This document shows positions 50,163 through 58,710 of a stretch of 64,000 nucleotides of DNA, piece after piece. Both the position numbers and the translations under genes were made by a program. Source of the stretch: Deltaproteobacteria bacterium (lineage in GTDB: Bacteria; Myxococcota_A; Polyangia; Haliangiales; Haliangiaceae); contig JANXOM010000381.1 in NCBI GenBank assembly GCA_025353585.1, positions 1 to 64,000 on the forward strand, written 5' to 3'. The notes under the pieces were generated by a model, which saw only the letters and a program-made list of their open reading frames with translations, was not told the origin of the DNA and searched no databases. Every line of letters starts with the position of its first letter. Within the stretch, counting starts at the first letter, position 1.

Positions 50163-51233
50163 TTACGGCACCGGCAGGTATTCGAAGACGCGGCGCACCA
50201 CGTCCTCGGAGCTGACGTCCTCGGCCTCCGCCTCGTACGTGACGGAGACGCGGTGGCGCATGACGTCCATCGCGATCGCCTTGATGTCGTCGGGCGTGAC
50301 GTACGCGCGGTGGCGGAGGAACGCGTGGGCGCGGGCGGCGGCGGCGAGGAACAGCGTGGCCCGCGGCGAGGCGCCGTACTCGATCAGCGGGGCGAGCTCG
50401 GCGAGCCCGTAGTCGCGCGGGCGGCGCGTGGCCTGCACGACGTGGACGATGTAGTCGCGCACGCGGTCGTCGAGGTAGATCGAGGCCACGACGCGGCGGG
50501 CGTCGAGGATCTGCGCGACCGACGTCACCTCCTGCGCCGCGGGCGGGTCGAGGGTCGCCATGCGATCGAGCATCGCGCGCTCGTCCTGCGCGGTCGGATA
50601 GCCGACCTTGATGAGCAGCATGAAGCGATCGAGCTGCGCCTCGGGCAGCGGGAACGTGCCCTCCTGCTCGATCGGGTTCTGCGTCGCGAGGACGAGGAAC
50701 GGATCGGGGAGCTTGTGGGTCGTGTCGCCGATGGTGACCTGGCGTTCCTGCATGGCCTCGAGGAGCGCGGACTGGACCTTCGCGGGGGCGCGGTTGACCT
50801 CGTCGGCGAGGACGAGGTTGGCGAACAGCGGCCCACGCTTCTGCGTGAAGTCGCCGGTGTGCATGTTGTAGATGATGGTGCCGGTGATGTCGGCGGGCAG
50901 GAGATCGGGGGTGAACTGGATGCGCTGGAACGAGGCGTTGATCGTCTGCGCGAGCGTCTTCACGGTCAGCGTCTTCGCGAGGCCCGGGACGCCCTCGATG
51001 AGGCAGTGGCCGCCCGTCAGGAGCCCGATGAGGACGCGCTCGATCATGTCGCGCTGGCCCACGACGACCTTGCCGACCTCGGCGAACACGTCATCGCAGA
51101 AGGCGCTGGCGGCGCGGACCTCGGCGGCGTGCTGCTCGGTATCGACGGCGCTGTGCGCCGCCTGGGCCACCGCGGTCAGGGCGGGTAGCTCGCCCGGCCC
51201 GGCGCCCGGAATCGTGTCGCGGAGGGTATCCAT
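50163..51233 (-). CDS. moxR: MoxR-family AAA+ ATPase
   Basis: 356 residues from ATG 51233. MoxR features: V-V-V-G-Q-R-D-M-I-E-R-V-L, Walker A GVPGLAKT (Lys87), R-I-Q-F-T-P-D-L-L-P-A-D-I-T-G, N-L-V-L-A-D-E-V-N-R-A-P (Walker B), QSALLEAMQERQVT, A-T-Q-N-P-I-E-Q-E-G-T (sensor 1) and L-P-E-A-Q-L-D-R-F. An extra about 45 residues precede the core. It is a chaperone-like ATPase working with the DUF58 and VWA proteins encoded downstream. TGTAAT lies 13 nt upstream of the ATG. Confidence 0.95.
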   Translation of the reverse strand: MDTLRDTIPGAGPGELPALTAVAQAAHSAVDTEQHAAEVRAASAFCDDVFAEVGKVVVGQRDMIERVLIGLLTGGHCLIEGVPGLAKTLTVKTLAQTINASFQRIQFTPDLLPADITGTIIYNMHTGDFTQKRGPLFANLVLADEVNRAPAKVQSALLEAMQERQVTIGDTTHKLPDPFLVLATQNPIEQEGTFPLPEAQLDRFMLLIKVGYPTAQDERAMLDRMATLDPPAAQEVTSVAQILDARRVVASIYLDDRVRDYIVHVVQATRRPRDYGLAELAPLIEYGASPRATLFLAAAARAHAFLRHRAYVTPDDIKAIAMDVMRHRVSVTYEAEAEDVSSEDVVRRVFEYLPVP

Positions 51234-51246
51234 GAACCGGTCAACG

Positions 51247-51252
51247 ATTACA
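51247..51252 (-). promoter_or_regulatory. -10-like TGTAAT upstream of the MoxR operon
   Basis: On the minus strand TGTAAT (5/6 match) lies 13 nt before ATG 51233, implying a leader of about 7 nt. No -35. It shares the 74-bp divergent region with TGTTAT at 51292-51297, which is 10 nt before ATG 51308 on the other strand. Confidence 0.35.
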
Positions 51253-51307
51253 CGGGCGGGTGCCCCAAGCCAGCGCGCCTCGTCGGCCGGGTGTTATCGT
51301 CGCGCCC

Positions 51308-51577
51308 ATGGCGGACGCCCCGGTCACTCTCGGAGACGTCGACTTCTCGACGCACGTGTTCTCGCTCGCATCGACGGCGCTCATCGCGCTCGGGAAGATG
51401 CCGGCGCCGGATGGCCAGCCGCACCCGGTCGATCTCGAGACGGCGAAGCACTTGATCGACGTGCTCGGCATGCTCGAGACAAAGACGAAGGGCAACCTCG
51501 ACGAGGCCGAGGGCAAGCTGCTCGCGAGCCTGATCTACGATCTGCGCGTCGCGTACGTGGACGCACGCCCGGCATGA
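51308..51577 (+). CDS. DUF1844 protein
   Basis: 89 residues from ATG 51308. It matches DUF1844: V-D-F-S-T-H-V-F-S-L-A-S-T-A-L-I-A-L-G, then D-L-E-T-A-K-H-L-I-D-V-L-G-M-L-E-x-K-T-K-G-N-L, E-G-K-L-L-A-S-L-I-Y-D-L-R. The protein is small, helical and cytoplasmic with unknown function. Its stop overlaps the ATG of a lipoprotein HtrA protease gene (ATGA), so the two are probably translated together. Confidence 0.9.
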   Translation: MADAPVTLGDVDFSTHVFSLASTALIALGKMPAPDGQPHPVDLETAKHLIDVLGMLETKTKGNLDEAEGKLLASLIYDLRVAYVDARPA

Positions 51578-52698
51578 CGCGCTCGGCGTGGCGGCTGGTG
51601 GCGCTCGGACTCGGGATCGGAGCCTGCCGCGAGATGCCCGATTCGCGCGCCGGCGGCGGCAGCGGCGGGCCGGGCGTGGCCTCGGCCCCGCCGACCGCGC
51701 GCACGATGTACCCGAGCGCGCCGGGCTCGTTCGTCGAGCTTGTCGAGAACGCGAAGCACGGCGTCGTGGCCATCCGGGCGGCCGCCCCCGTGAAGAGCGG
51801 GCCCGCGGCGATGTTCCCGGGCGCGCCCGAGACGACGGCCGACGTCGCGCTCGGCACGGGCTTCCTCGTCGAGAACCAAGGCGTGTTCGTGCTGACGAAC
51901 GAGCACGTGGCCGCCGCGTCGCCGGATCTGCGCGTCGTGCTCGAGGGTGGGGTGGAGGTACCCGCGCGGGTGATCGGTCGCGACATCCGCCTCGATCTGG
52001 CGCTGCTCGTGCTCGAGCCGCCGGCCGGCTCGCCGGTCGTGGTGACGCGGCTGCGCGGCTTGCCGCTCGGCGATTCGGATGACCTCGAGGTCGGCGAGTG
52101 GGTCGTGGTGCTCGGCGATCCGTTCGGGGACGAGGTGACGGCGGCGCACGGCATCGTATCGGCGACCGGGCGCGCCACGACCGCCTCGCTCGCGACCGGA
52201 CGCATCCAGGGCTTTCGCACGTACCTCCAGACCGATGCGCGCATCACGCGCGGTAACTCCGGTGGGCCCGTGATGGACACGGCCGGCCAGGTCGTCGGCG
52301 TGGCGCTCGCGACGGGCGACCGCGTCGGCGAGGTCTCGTTCGCCATCCCGAGCAACCGCGTGAAGGAGATCATCGGGCTCCTGCGGGACACCGGCGACGT
52401 CGCGCACTCGTGGCTCGGCGCGCTGGCGAACGGGGTAACGGCGGATCAGGCGGCGACGCTCGGCCTCCCGCATGCGTCGGGCGCGCTCCTCACCGAGGTC
52501 AAGGTCGGCTCGCCCGCCGCCGTGGCCGGCCTGCGCGCCGGTGACGTCATCGTGCGCTGGGCGGGCGAGGAGTGTGACCAGCGCACGCTGCCCGGCCTCG
52601 TCTCGGCGACCCCACCGGGCAAGTCCGTGGTCCTCGGGGTCTGGCGCGACCGCACGGAGCTGCCCGTCACGATCGTGACCGCCAAGATGCCCGAGTAG
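51574..52698 (+). CDS. HtrA/DegP-type serine protease, lipoprotein
   Basis: 374 residues from ATG 51574 (overlaps the upstream TGA). The signal ends I-G-A-C (Cys18), so it should be lipid-anchored, followed by a Gly/Ser linker. The trypsin-like domain has catalytic His111 (T-N-E-H-V), Asp141 (R-L-D-L-A-L) and Ser229 (R-G-N-S-G-G-P). One PDZ domain lies at about 285-370 (G-A-L-L-T-E-V-K-V-G-S-P-A-A-V-A-G-L-R-A-G-D-V-I). It degrades or refolds damaged envelope proteins. Lipid anchoring is less common than a transmembrane anchor or free periplasmic form. Confidence 0.92.
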   Translation: MTRSAWRLVALGLGIGACREMPDSRAGGGSGGPGVASAPPTARTMYPSAPGSFVELVENAKHGVVAIRAAAPVKSGPAAMFPGAPETTADVALGTGFLVENQGVFVLTNEHVAAASPDLRVVLEGGVEVPARVIGRDIRLDLALLVLEPPAGSPVVVTRLRGLPLGDSDDLEVGEWVVVLGDPFGDEVTAAHGIVSATGRATTASLATGRIQGFRTYLQTDARITRGNSGGPVMDTAGQVVGVALATGDRVGEVSFAIPSNRVKEIIGLLRDTGDVAHSWLGALANGVTADQAATLGLPHASGALLTEVKVGSPAAVAGLRAGDVIVRWAGEECDQRTLPGLVSATPPGKSVVLGVWRDRTELPVTIVTAKMPE

Positions 52699-52740
52699 CC
52701 GCAGGCGTCGCGCAGATTAACTCCCCGCTCGCGCGAGCCG

Positions 52741-55062
52741 TCAGTTGAGCTCGGTCGGCCGCAGGTAGGTCGCCAGCACGGTCTTGCGGCCGAGGGCCGC
52801 GAACTCGACGATCACCTTGCGGTCCTTGCCGGCGCCGGAGACGGCGATGACGCGGCCGTCGCCGAGCTGGGCGTGGCTGACCGCGTCGCCGCTACGGAAC
52901 GGCTCTCGCGAGTGCTGCTCGGCCGGGACGTCATCATCCACGCGGTACACGCGCTCGCCATCGTCCGCCGGCGCGCGCTGGTCGAACTCGTCGATCGGTC
53001 TGCCCCGCCCTGCGGCGGCGCTGCCGGCGTGGGGCAGGCCCCCGCCGTCGACGCTCCGCGCCAAGCGCCGCCCCTGTCCCGGCTTGCCGGCGAAGTTCCC
53101 GTCGACGATGCGCGGCCCGCGCGGCAGCATCGGGCTCCGCCCCTTCGGCTGCGCGAGGCACGTCGCCGGGATGTCCTCGAGGAATCGCGACGGCCCCTGC
53201 ATCCGGATCTCGCCCCACACGCGCCGCGTCCGCGCGTAGGACACCACGAGCCGCTCGCGGGCGCGCGTGATCGCCACGTACGCGAGCCGCCGCTCTTCCT
53301 CGAGCGCCGCGTCCTCGCTCTGCCCGTCGCGCAGCCGCAGCGATGGGAACAGCCCGTCCTCGAGCCCCGTGATGAACACGACCGGCCACTCCAGGCCCTT
53401 CGCCACGTGGATCGTCATCAGCACGACCTGATCTGCCACCGGGATGTCATCCGCGGCCGCGTTCAGCGCCATCCGCTCGAGGAACGCGTCCACGCTCTGC
53501 CCCGTCTCGCTCTCGTCGTCGAAGTCGCTCGCCGTCGTGACGAGCTCGGCCAGGTTATCGAGCCGGTCGCGCGCGTCCGCGCTGTCGTCCGCCTCGAGCT
53601 TGCCGCGCAGCCCGCTGCGGTCGACGATCTGGATGATGGTCTCGGCCACCGACGCGCCCTGCGCGATCACGTCGACCAGCCCGTCCAGTAGCTCGCAGAA
53701 CGCATGCAGCTTCTTGCGGGGCGCCGCGCCGAGGCCCGCGATCTCGCCCCGCCCCGCCGACCGCGCCGCCTCGAGGAGGCTCCAGCCCGCCGCCCGCGCC
53801 CCGGCGCGCAGCCGCTCGACGGTGGTATCTCCGATGCCGCGCGCCGGCACGTTGACGACGCGCTCGAACGCCGAGTCCATGTTCGGGTTCGTCAGGATCC
53901 GCAGGTAGGACACGACGTCCTTGACCTCCTTGCGTTCGAAGAACGAGACCGCGCCGACGATCTTCGCCGGCACGCGCGCCGCCCGCAGGTGCTCCTCGAG
54001 CACGCGCGACTGGGCGTTCGTCCGGTACAGGATCGCGATGTCGCTCGGCGACAGCGGCCCCTCGTCCAGGAGGCGCCGGATCGATTGCGCCACGAAGTAC
54101 GCCTCGCCGCGCTCGTCCCCGGCCGCGTAGACCTCGATGCCGTCCCCGGTGCCCTTGTCCGTCCACAGCGCCTTGTCGTGGCGGTCGCGGTTCTTGCTGA
54201 TGACGCCGTTCGCGGCGTCGAGGACCGTCTGCGTCGAGCGGTAGTTGTGCTCGAGCTTGACGACCTGCGCGTCGGGAAAGTCGCGGTCGAAGTCGAGCAG
54301 GTTCCGCGGCTCGGCGCCGCGCCACGCGTAGATCGACTGGTCATCGTCGCCGCCGACGGTCAGGTTGCGCGTGGCCTCGGCGAGCTGGCGCACGAGATCG
54401 TACTGCACGAGGTTCGTGTCCTGGAACTCGTCCACCAGCACGTGGCGGAACCGGAGCCGCAGCTTGTTGGCCGTGTCCGGGTGGTTCAAGAGCTCGAGCG
54501 TCTTGAGGAGCAGGTCGTTGAAGTCGACCGCGTTCTCGCGCGCGAGCTGCGCCTGGTAGAGCGGATAGACCTTCTCGACCACGTCGTCGAACTGGCCGGT
54601 CTGCAAGGTCCGCGGATCGACGCCGCGGTTCTTCGCGCGATCGATGCGCGAGAGGATCGTGCGCGCGGACACCTGCTCCTCGAAGCCCGTGTCCTTCAGC
54701 AGCCGCTCGATCAGCCGCACCTGGTCCGCGTCGTCGAAGATGACGAAGCTGCGCGTCAGGCCGAGCGCGCTACCGTGCGTGCGGAGGAGCTTGGCGCACG
54801 TCGCGTGGAACGTACCGATCCACATCGCATCGGCCGGCGCCCCCAGGAGCTCGCGGAGCCGCGCTCGCATCTCGCCCGCCGCCTTGTTCGTGAACGTGAC
54901 CGCGAGGATGGTCCACGGCTCGGCACCGGTCTCGATCAGGTGCGCGATCCGCTGCACCAGGACCCGGGTCTTGCCGGTCCCGGCCCCCGCAAGAACGAGT
55001 AACGGGCCGTCGCCATGTTCGACGGCGGCCCATTGCTCGGTGTTGAGAGCGGCCCTCTCCAT
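52741..55062 (-). CDS. pcrA: UvrD/PcrA-type ATP-dependent DNA helicase
   Basis: 773 residues from ATG 55062, typical length. SF1A helicase motifs in order: L-N-x-E-Q-W-A-A-V, Walker A GAGTGKTR (Lys31), T-F-T-N-K-A-A, F-H-x-x-C, V-D-E-F-Q-D-T-N, G-D-D-D-Q-S-I-Y-A-W-R-G-A, N-Y-R-S, L-T-I-H-V-A-K-G-L-E-W-P-V-V and Y-V-A-I-T-R-A-R. The C-terminus (V-I-V-E-F-A-A-L-G-R-K-T) is the Tudor-like tail of PcrA/UvrD that contacts RNA polymerase. It unwinds DNA 3' to 5' in repair and replication-transcription conflict. Confidence 0.95.
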   Translation of the reverse strand: MERAALNTEQWAAVEHGDGPLLVLAGAGTGKTRVLVQRIAHLIETGAEPWTILAVTFTNKAAGEMRARLRELLGAPADAMWIGTFHATCAKLLRTHGSALGLTRSFVIFDDADQVRLIERLLKDTGFEEQVSARTILSRIDRAKNRGVDPRTLQTGQFDDVVEKVYPLYQAQLARENAVDFNDLLLKTLELLNHPDTANKLRLRFRHVLVDEFQDTNLVQYDLVRQLAEATRNLTVGGDDDQSIYAWRGAEPRNLLDFDRDFPDAQVVKLEHNYRSTQTVLDAANGVISKNRDRHDKALWTDKGTGDGIEVYAAGDERGEAYFVAQSIRRLLDEGPLSPSDIAILYRTNAQSRVLEEHLRAARVPAKIVGAVSFFERKEVKDVVSYLRILTNPNMDSAFERVVNVPARGIGDTTVERLRAGARAAGWSLLEAARSAGRGEIAGLGAAPRKKLHAFCELLDGLVDVIAQGASVAETIIQIVDRSGLRGKLEADDSADARDRLDNLAELVTTASDFDDESETGQSVDAFLERMALNAAADDIPVADQVVLMTIHVAKGLEWPVVFITGLEDGLFPSLRLRDGQSEDAALEEERRLAYVAITRARERLVVSYARTRRVWGEIRMQGPSRFLEDIPATCLAQPKGRSPMLPRGPRIVDGNFAGKPGQGRRLARSVDGGGLPHAGSAAAGRGRPIDEFDQRAPADDGERVYRVDDDVPAEQHSREPFRSGDAVSHAQLGDGRVIAVSGAGKDRKVIVEFAALGRKTVLATYLRPTELN

Positions 55063-55068
55063 CCGGCG

Positions 55069-55098
55069 TGCTTACCACACCGGGGTGACACTGCTCAA
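55069..55098 (-). promoter_or_regulatory. Sigma70-like promoter of pcrA, predicted leaderless
   Basis: On the minus strand TTGAGC (55098-55093), 18-bp spacer, TAAGCA (55074-55069), 6 nt, ATG 55062. The -10 box is weak (2/6), but the spacing equals that of the better promoters in the window. Confidence 0.4.
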
Positions 55099-55161
55099 AA
55101 GGTCAGCGCAGAGCGCGCGGCTCGGTGAGCTGAACGGCCAGGGCACCCGGACGCCGGGCAA

Positions 55162-55190
55162 GAAAAAAGCCGGAGGGTCTCCCCTTCGGC
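55162..55190 (-). terminator. Rho-independent terminator
   Basis: On the minus strand GCCG-A-AGGG-GAGA-CCCT-C-CGGC followed by six T. The stem has 8 pairs around one mismatch and a GAGA tetraloop. It lies 39-67 bp past the stop of the Oar-like receptor gene. It is the only clear hairpin-plus-T-run terminator I find. Confidence 0.85.
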
Positions 55191-55228
55191 CTCGTTCTGC
55201 CTGGCGTCCCTGCGCCTGGCGGCTGTTC

Positions 55229-58200
55229 CTAGAACGTCAGGCGGATGCCGAGGCGAGCGTTCGCCGGCGGATAGCGCCCCACCGTGTTGTGGAAGTTCGG
55301 GTTGCGGCCGATCGGCTCGTTGGTCTCGGCGCCCTTGTTGTTGAGCGTCTTGACCCAGATGAGGTCGTCGTACGTGCCGCCGGACACCGGGTTCGCGTTC
55401 TGCTGGATGCCCGGCGAGCCGGGGCCCGCCAGGCGGAAGAACGGCGCGTAGGTGTCGTCGGTCGAGGCCGTGCCCTGGCGGTCGTACACGTTGAAGATAT
55501 CGGCGAAGAGCTCGAGCTGCATGCCCTTGGCGATCTGGCGGGCGTAGCCGATGTGGAGGTCGAGGCCGTGGTCGAAATCGCCGCGGCCGAGCTCGCCGCG
55601 CGGCAGGAGGAACGACTCGTCGGCGCCGTAGAGGTAGTGACCGCCGAGGGCGTTCTCGGGGATACCGGAGAGCGCGCGGAAGCGGATACCGGTCGTCAGC
55701 TGGCCGGCCTTGTGGAAGTCGAAGGTGTAGTAGCCGTCGAGCTTGATGTAGTGCGGGCGATCGAGTGGCAGCGGGCCCTGACGGTTGGCGAGGAGCTCGA
55801 TGAGGTCGTACTGCGACGAGATGTTGGGATCGGCCTGGCCGTTGTCCGGCGAGTACGAGCCCGGATAGTTACCCTGGTTGCGCGAGTAGGTGTAAGAGCC
55901 CTGCACGTACAGCGACTTCGAGAAGCGACGCGTCAGCGTGAAGGTGAGCGCGTTGTACTCGCGCTGCGGCTTGTCGAAGATCCGGATCCCCTGGAAGAGC
56001 TTCAGCTCGTTCTGGAGGTGAGCCTTCGCCTTGGGGTCATCGGTACGGTTGATCTTGTCCTGCAGCGCGTTCTCCTGCGACGAGTCCCACTCGCCCGGGT
56101 TCGCGATGATGTACGTGTTCGCGCCGTCGGTCGAGACGTCCTCGATGATGCGACCGAAGTTACGGTTCTGGTACGACACGCCGATCTTCAGATCGTCGAG
56201 GAGCTCGTACTCCATGCCGGCGATGAACTCGTCGAGGTACTCCGGCTTGAGGCCCGGCGCGATGAGCACGCCGGACGAGCCGATCAGGTTCTCGCCGTTC
56301 GCCGCGATGGCGCTCTGGTCGAGGAGGCAATCGGCGCCGTTGACGCCGCCGATCTTCGGGTCGACCTTGCCCGGCATGCCCGGGAGGCCGCACTGCGGCG
56401 TGTTGCCGCCCGCGGTGCTGGTCGCGAACTGCTGGCGATAGTTGACCTCGCCGCCGAACGACCGGTCGTTGATGTCCATCGGGACGGACTCGTAGAACCG
56501 CCCCCAGTGGGCGTAGATCTTCGAGCGGCCTTCCTTCGTCCAGTCGTAGAGGATGCCGATGCGGGGGGCGACCATGCCGTTGAGCTCGATCGCGTTCTTG
56601 CCGAGCGCGTCGCCCGTGAGGACGTCGGTCGTGTTCTGCAGGAAGCCGGCGTAGCGCAGGCGCTGCTGCTCGTAGCGAATGCCGAGGTTCAAGGTCAGGT
56701 TCGGCTGGATCTGCCAGGAGTCGCGGAGATACGCGGCCCAGTTGAACGTCTCGCCGGTGACCTGCGTGCCGGGCGAGCCGATCACACCGGAGAGAATGTC
56801 GCACTGAAACTCGAGCGTGCCGCCGCCGCTGGGGCCCGACCGGACCGGGTTCGGGGTGTGGCACTTGTTGTCGAACCGCGGATCCATGCTGTTCGGGTTC
56901 GTCGGGCCCATGACCGGCGAGAGCTCGCGCGCGAGCTGCACCCAGCGGGTCACGACGACGTTGCCGCCGCCGACGTCGTTCTGGATGAAGCCGCCGCCGG
57001 AGTAGAGGCGCGCCTTGTCCGAGGTGTTGTCCTCGGCGTCGATGCCGGCCTTGATCTCGTGCGTACCGGCCGCCTTGAGGCGCTCCGTGATCGAGATCTT
57101 GCCGCTCTTGCGCTGCTCGGTGTCGCGGTTGATGCTGCCGAAGCCGCCGATCGCATACGCGGCCGAGTCCATCGGGCAGTTGACGATGTTCTTGTACTTG
57201 TCCGTGGCGACGTTATCGACGCAGCCCTTGTTGGTCGCGGCCGACTCGGCCCCGAACCCGGGTCCCCACACGCCGAGGTTGCCATCGAAGAGCACCTGCG
57301 CCGGCGAGTTCTCGAACGCCGGGTCGAGCGCGTCGGTGGTGACGTGGTCGCGGTGCCAGCCGATGATGGCCTCGATCTCCGTCTTGTTATCGTTGAACTT
57401 GGACGTCCACTTGGCCGACAGGTCCGTCGTCAACTGCGAGGCCGTGTACGCGCCGCCCTGGTTCGCGGGGCCGAGGAGCCCCGGGTTCTTCGCCGAGCCC
57501 GGCAGCGCCTGGAACGTCAGCTGGCCCTGGTTCTCCGGGTTCGCCGCGTAGTTCAGCTTGCCGAGGATGCTGTAAGCCTTGGACGTCGCGCTGCGGACCT
57601 CGCTATCGAGGGTGTCCGTGATGAAGAAGCCGGTCGTCGGATCGGTGTCCGGGATGCCGTCCGAGTTGCCGCCCATCGACTTCGGGCCGGAGACACAGGT
57701 CGAGAGGCTGCCGTCCGGGTTGACCTTGCGGCAATCCGTCTGGCTCTTCGTGATGCGGGTGAAGTCGACCTTGTTGAACTGCGGGTCGAAGCCCACGAAG
57801 AACCAGAGCTTGTCCTTGATGATCGGACCGCCGAGGTCGAACCCGAAATCCGCGCTGTACGCCAGGTCGCGGATATAATCGATCGACGCCGAGTTCCGAG
57901 GCGAGCCCTTGGACGCCGCGGTCAGCTGACCTGGCTGCCAGTAGCCGAACACGCTGCCCTTGAACTCGTTGCTGCCCGACTTCGTCACGACGTTGACGAT
58001 GCCGCCGGTGGCGCGGCCGAGCTCGGCGTTGTAGCCGCCGGTGATGACCTCGATCTCCTCGATGAAGTCGTTGACCACGGGCGAGCCGACGGTGCCGAAC
58101 GTCAGGTTCGTCGTGTTGACGCCGTCGACGAAGTACTGATTCTCGAGCGACGTCGAGCCGGAGAACGACACGCCGAGCGCGTCGCCCTGCGAGCCGGCCG

Positions 58201-58708
58201 CGGCGCCGAGGGCGGCCTCGAACGTGCGACCCGGGATCGGAATGTTCTTGATGTAGTTCTTGTCGAGGGTGATGCCCTGCGTCGTCGACGTCGGGTCGAT
58301 CGTCGGCGCCTTCGCGTCGATCTTGATCGTCTCGCCCTTCTGGGCGGCCGTCGCCGTGTTGATCTTCATGTAGACCGGCGTGGCCTTCTCGATCCCGACG
58401 CGCACGTTGTCCTGCTGGACCGTGTAGTCGAGGTAGTAGAAGGTGACGAGGAACTCGCCGGGCGGCAGGTCGGAGACCTTGTAGTACCCCTTCTCGTCGG
58501 AGATCGCGGTCTGCGATTGGCCAAGCGCGGGCGACGTGACGATGACCGTGACGCCCGGCAGCTGCCCGCCATTCTCGTCGACGATGACGCCCTGAATGGC
58601 GCCCGTCGTGCCGCTCTGCGCGTGCGCCACGGAGGGCGCGAGCAGATGGCTGGTCGTGAGGGCGGCGACGCCGGAGAGGGCGGCGAACAGGATCTTCTTG
58701 GTGGTCAT
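55229..58708 (-). CDS. Oar-like TonB-dependent receptor
   Basis: 1159 residues from ATG 58708, 2 bp after the upstream lipoprotein stop. A signal peptide ends A-H-A, then a CarboxypepD_reg domain (GAIQGVIVDENGGQLPGVTV). The plug has G-R-T-F-E-A-A-L, Q-Y-F-V-D-G-V-N-T-T-N, I-E-V-I-T-G-G-Y-N-A-E-L-G-R-A-T-G-G. The barrel ends R-L-G-I-R-L-T-F, a good outer-membrane C-terminal Phe. Architecture and size match Oar proteins; in Myxococcus xanthus Oar is needed for export of the PopC protease. A TonB-ExbB-ExbD operon lies just upstream. Confidence 0.9.
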   Translation of the reverse strand: MTTKKILFAALSGVAALTTSHLLAPSVAHAQSGTTGAIQGVIVDENGGQLPGVTVIVTSPALGQSQTAISDEKGYYKVSDLPPGEFLVTFYYLDYTVQQDNVRVGIEKATPVYMKINTATAAQKGETIKIDAKAPTIDPTSTTQGITLDKNYIKNIPIPGRTFEAALGAAAGSQGDALGVSFSGSTSLENQYFVDGVNTTNLTFGTVGSPVVNDFIEEIEVITGGYNAELGRATGGIVNVVTKSGSNEFKGSVFGYWQPGQLTAASKGSPRNSASIDYIRDLAYSADFGFDLGGPIIKDKLWFFVGFDPQFNKVDFTRITKSQTDCRKVNPDGSLSTCVSGPKSMGGNSDGIPDTDPTTGFFITDTLDSEVRSATSKAYSILGKLNYAANPENQGQLTFQALPGSAKNPGLLGPANQGGAYTASQLTTDLSAKWTSKFNDNKTEIEAIIGWHRDHVTTDALDPAFENSPAQVLFDGNLGVWGPGFGAESAATNKGCVDNVATDKYKNIVNCPMDSAAYAIGGFGSINRDTEQRKSGKISITERLKAAGTHEIKAGIDAEDNTSDKARLYSGGGFIQNDVGGGNVVVTRWVQLARELSPVMGPTNPNSMDPRFDNKCHTPNPVRSGPSGGGTLEFQCDILSGVIGSPGTQVTGETFNWAAYLRDSWQIQPNLTLNLGIRYEQQRLRYAGFLQNTTDVLTGDALGKNAIELNGMVAPRIGILYDWTKEGRSKIYAHWGRFYESVPMDINDRSFGGEVNYRQQFATSTAGGNTPQCGLPGMPGKVDPKIGGVNGADCLLDQSAIAANGENLIGSSGVLIAPGLKPEYLDEFIAGMEYELLDDLKIGVSYQNRNFGRIIEDVSTDGANTYIIANPGEWDSSQENALQDKINRTDDPKAKAHLQNELKLFQGIRIFDKPQREYNALTFTLTRRFSKSLYVQGSYTYSRNQGNYPGSYSPDNGQADPNISSQYDLIELLANRQGPLPLDRPHYIKLDGYYTFDFHKAGQLTTGIRFRALSGIPENALGGHYLYGADESFLLPRGELGRGDFDHGLDLHIGYARQIAKGMQLELFADIFNVYDRQGTASTDDTYAPFFRLAGPGSPGIQQNANPVSGGTYDDLIWVKTLNNKGAETNEPIGRNPNFHNTVGRYPPANARLGIRLTF

Positions 58709-58710
58709 AA

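Noticed and set aside
44931-51233. Antisense open frames over 300 codons in the Bat-type operon
   Set aside because: They are typical GC-rich shadows with Arg/Ala/Gly composition; the minus-strand frames carry all the domain motifs.
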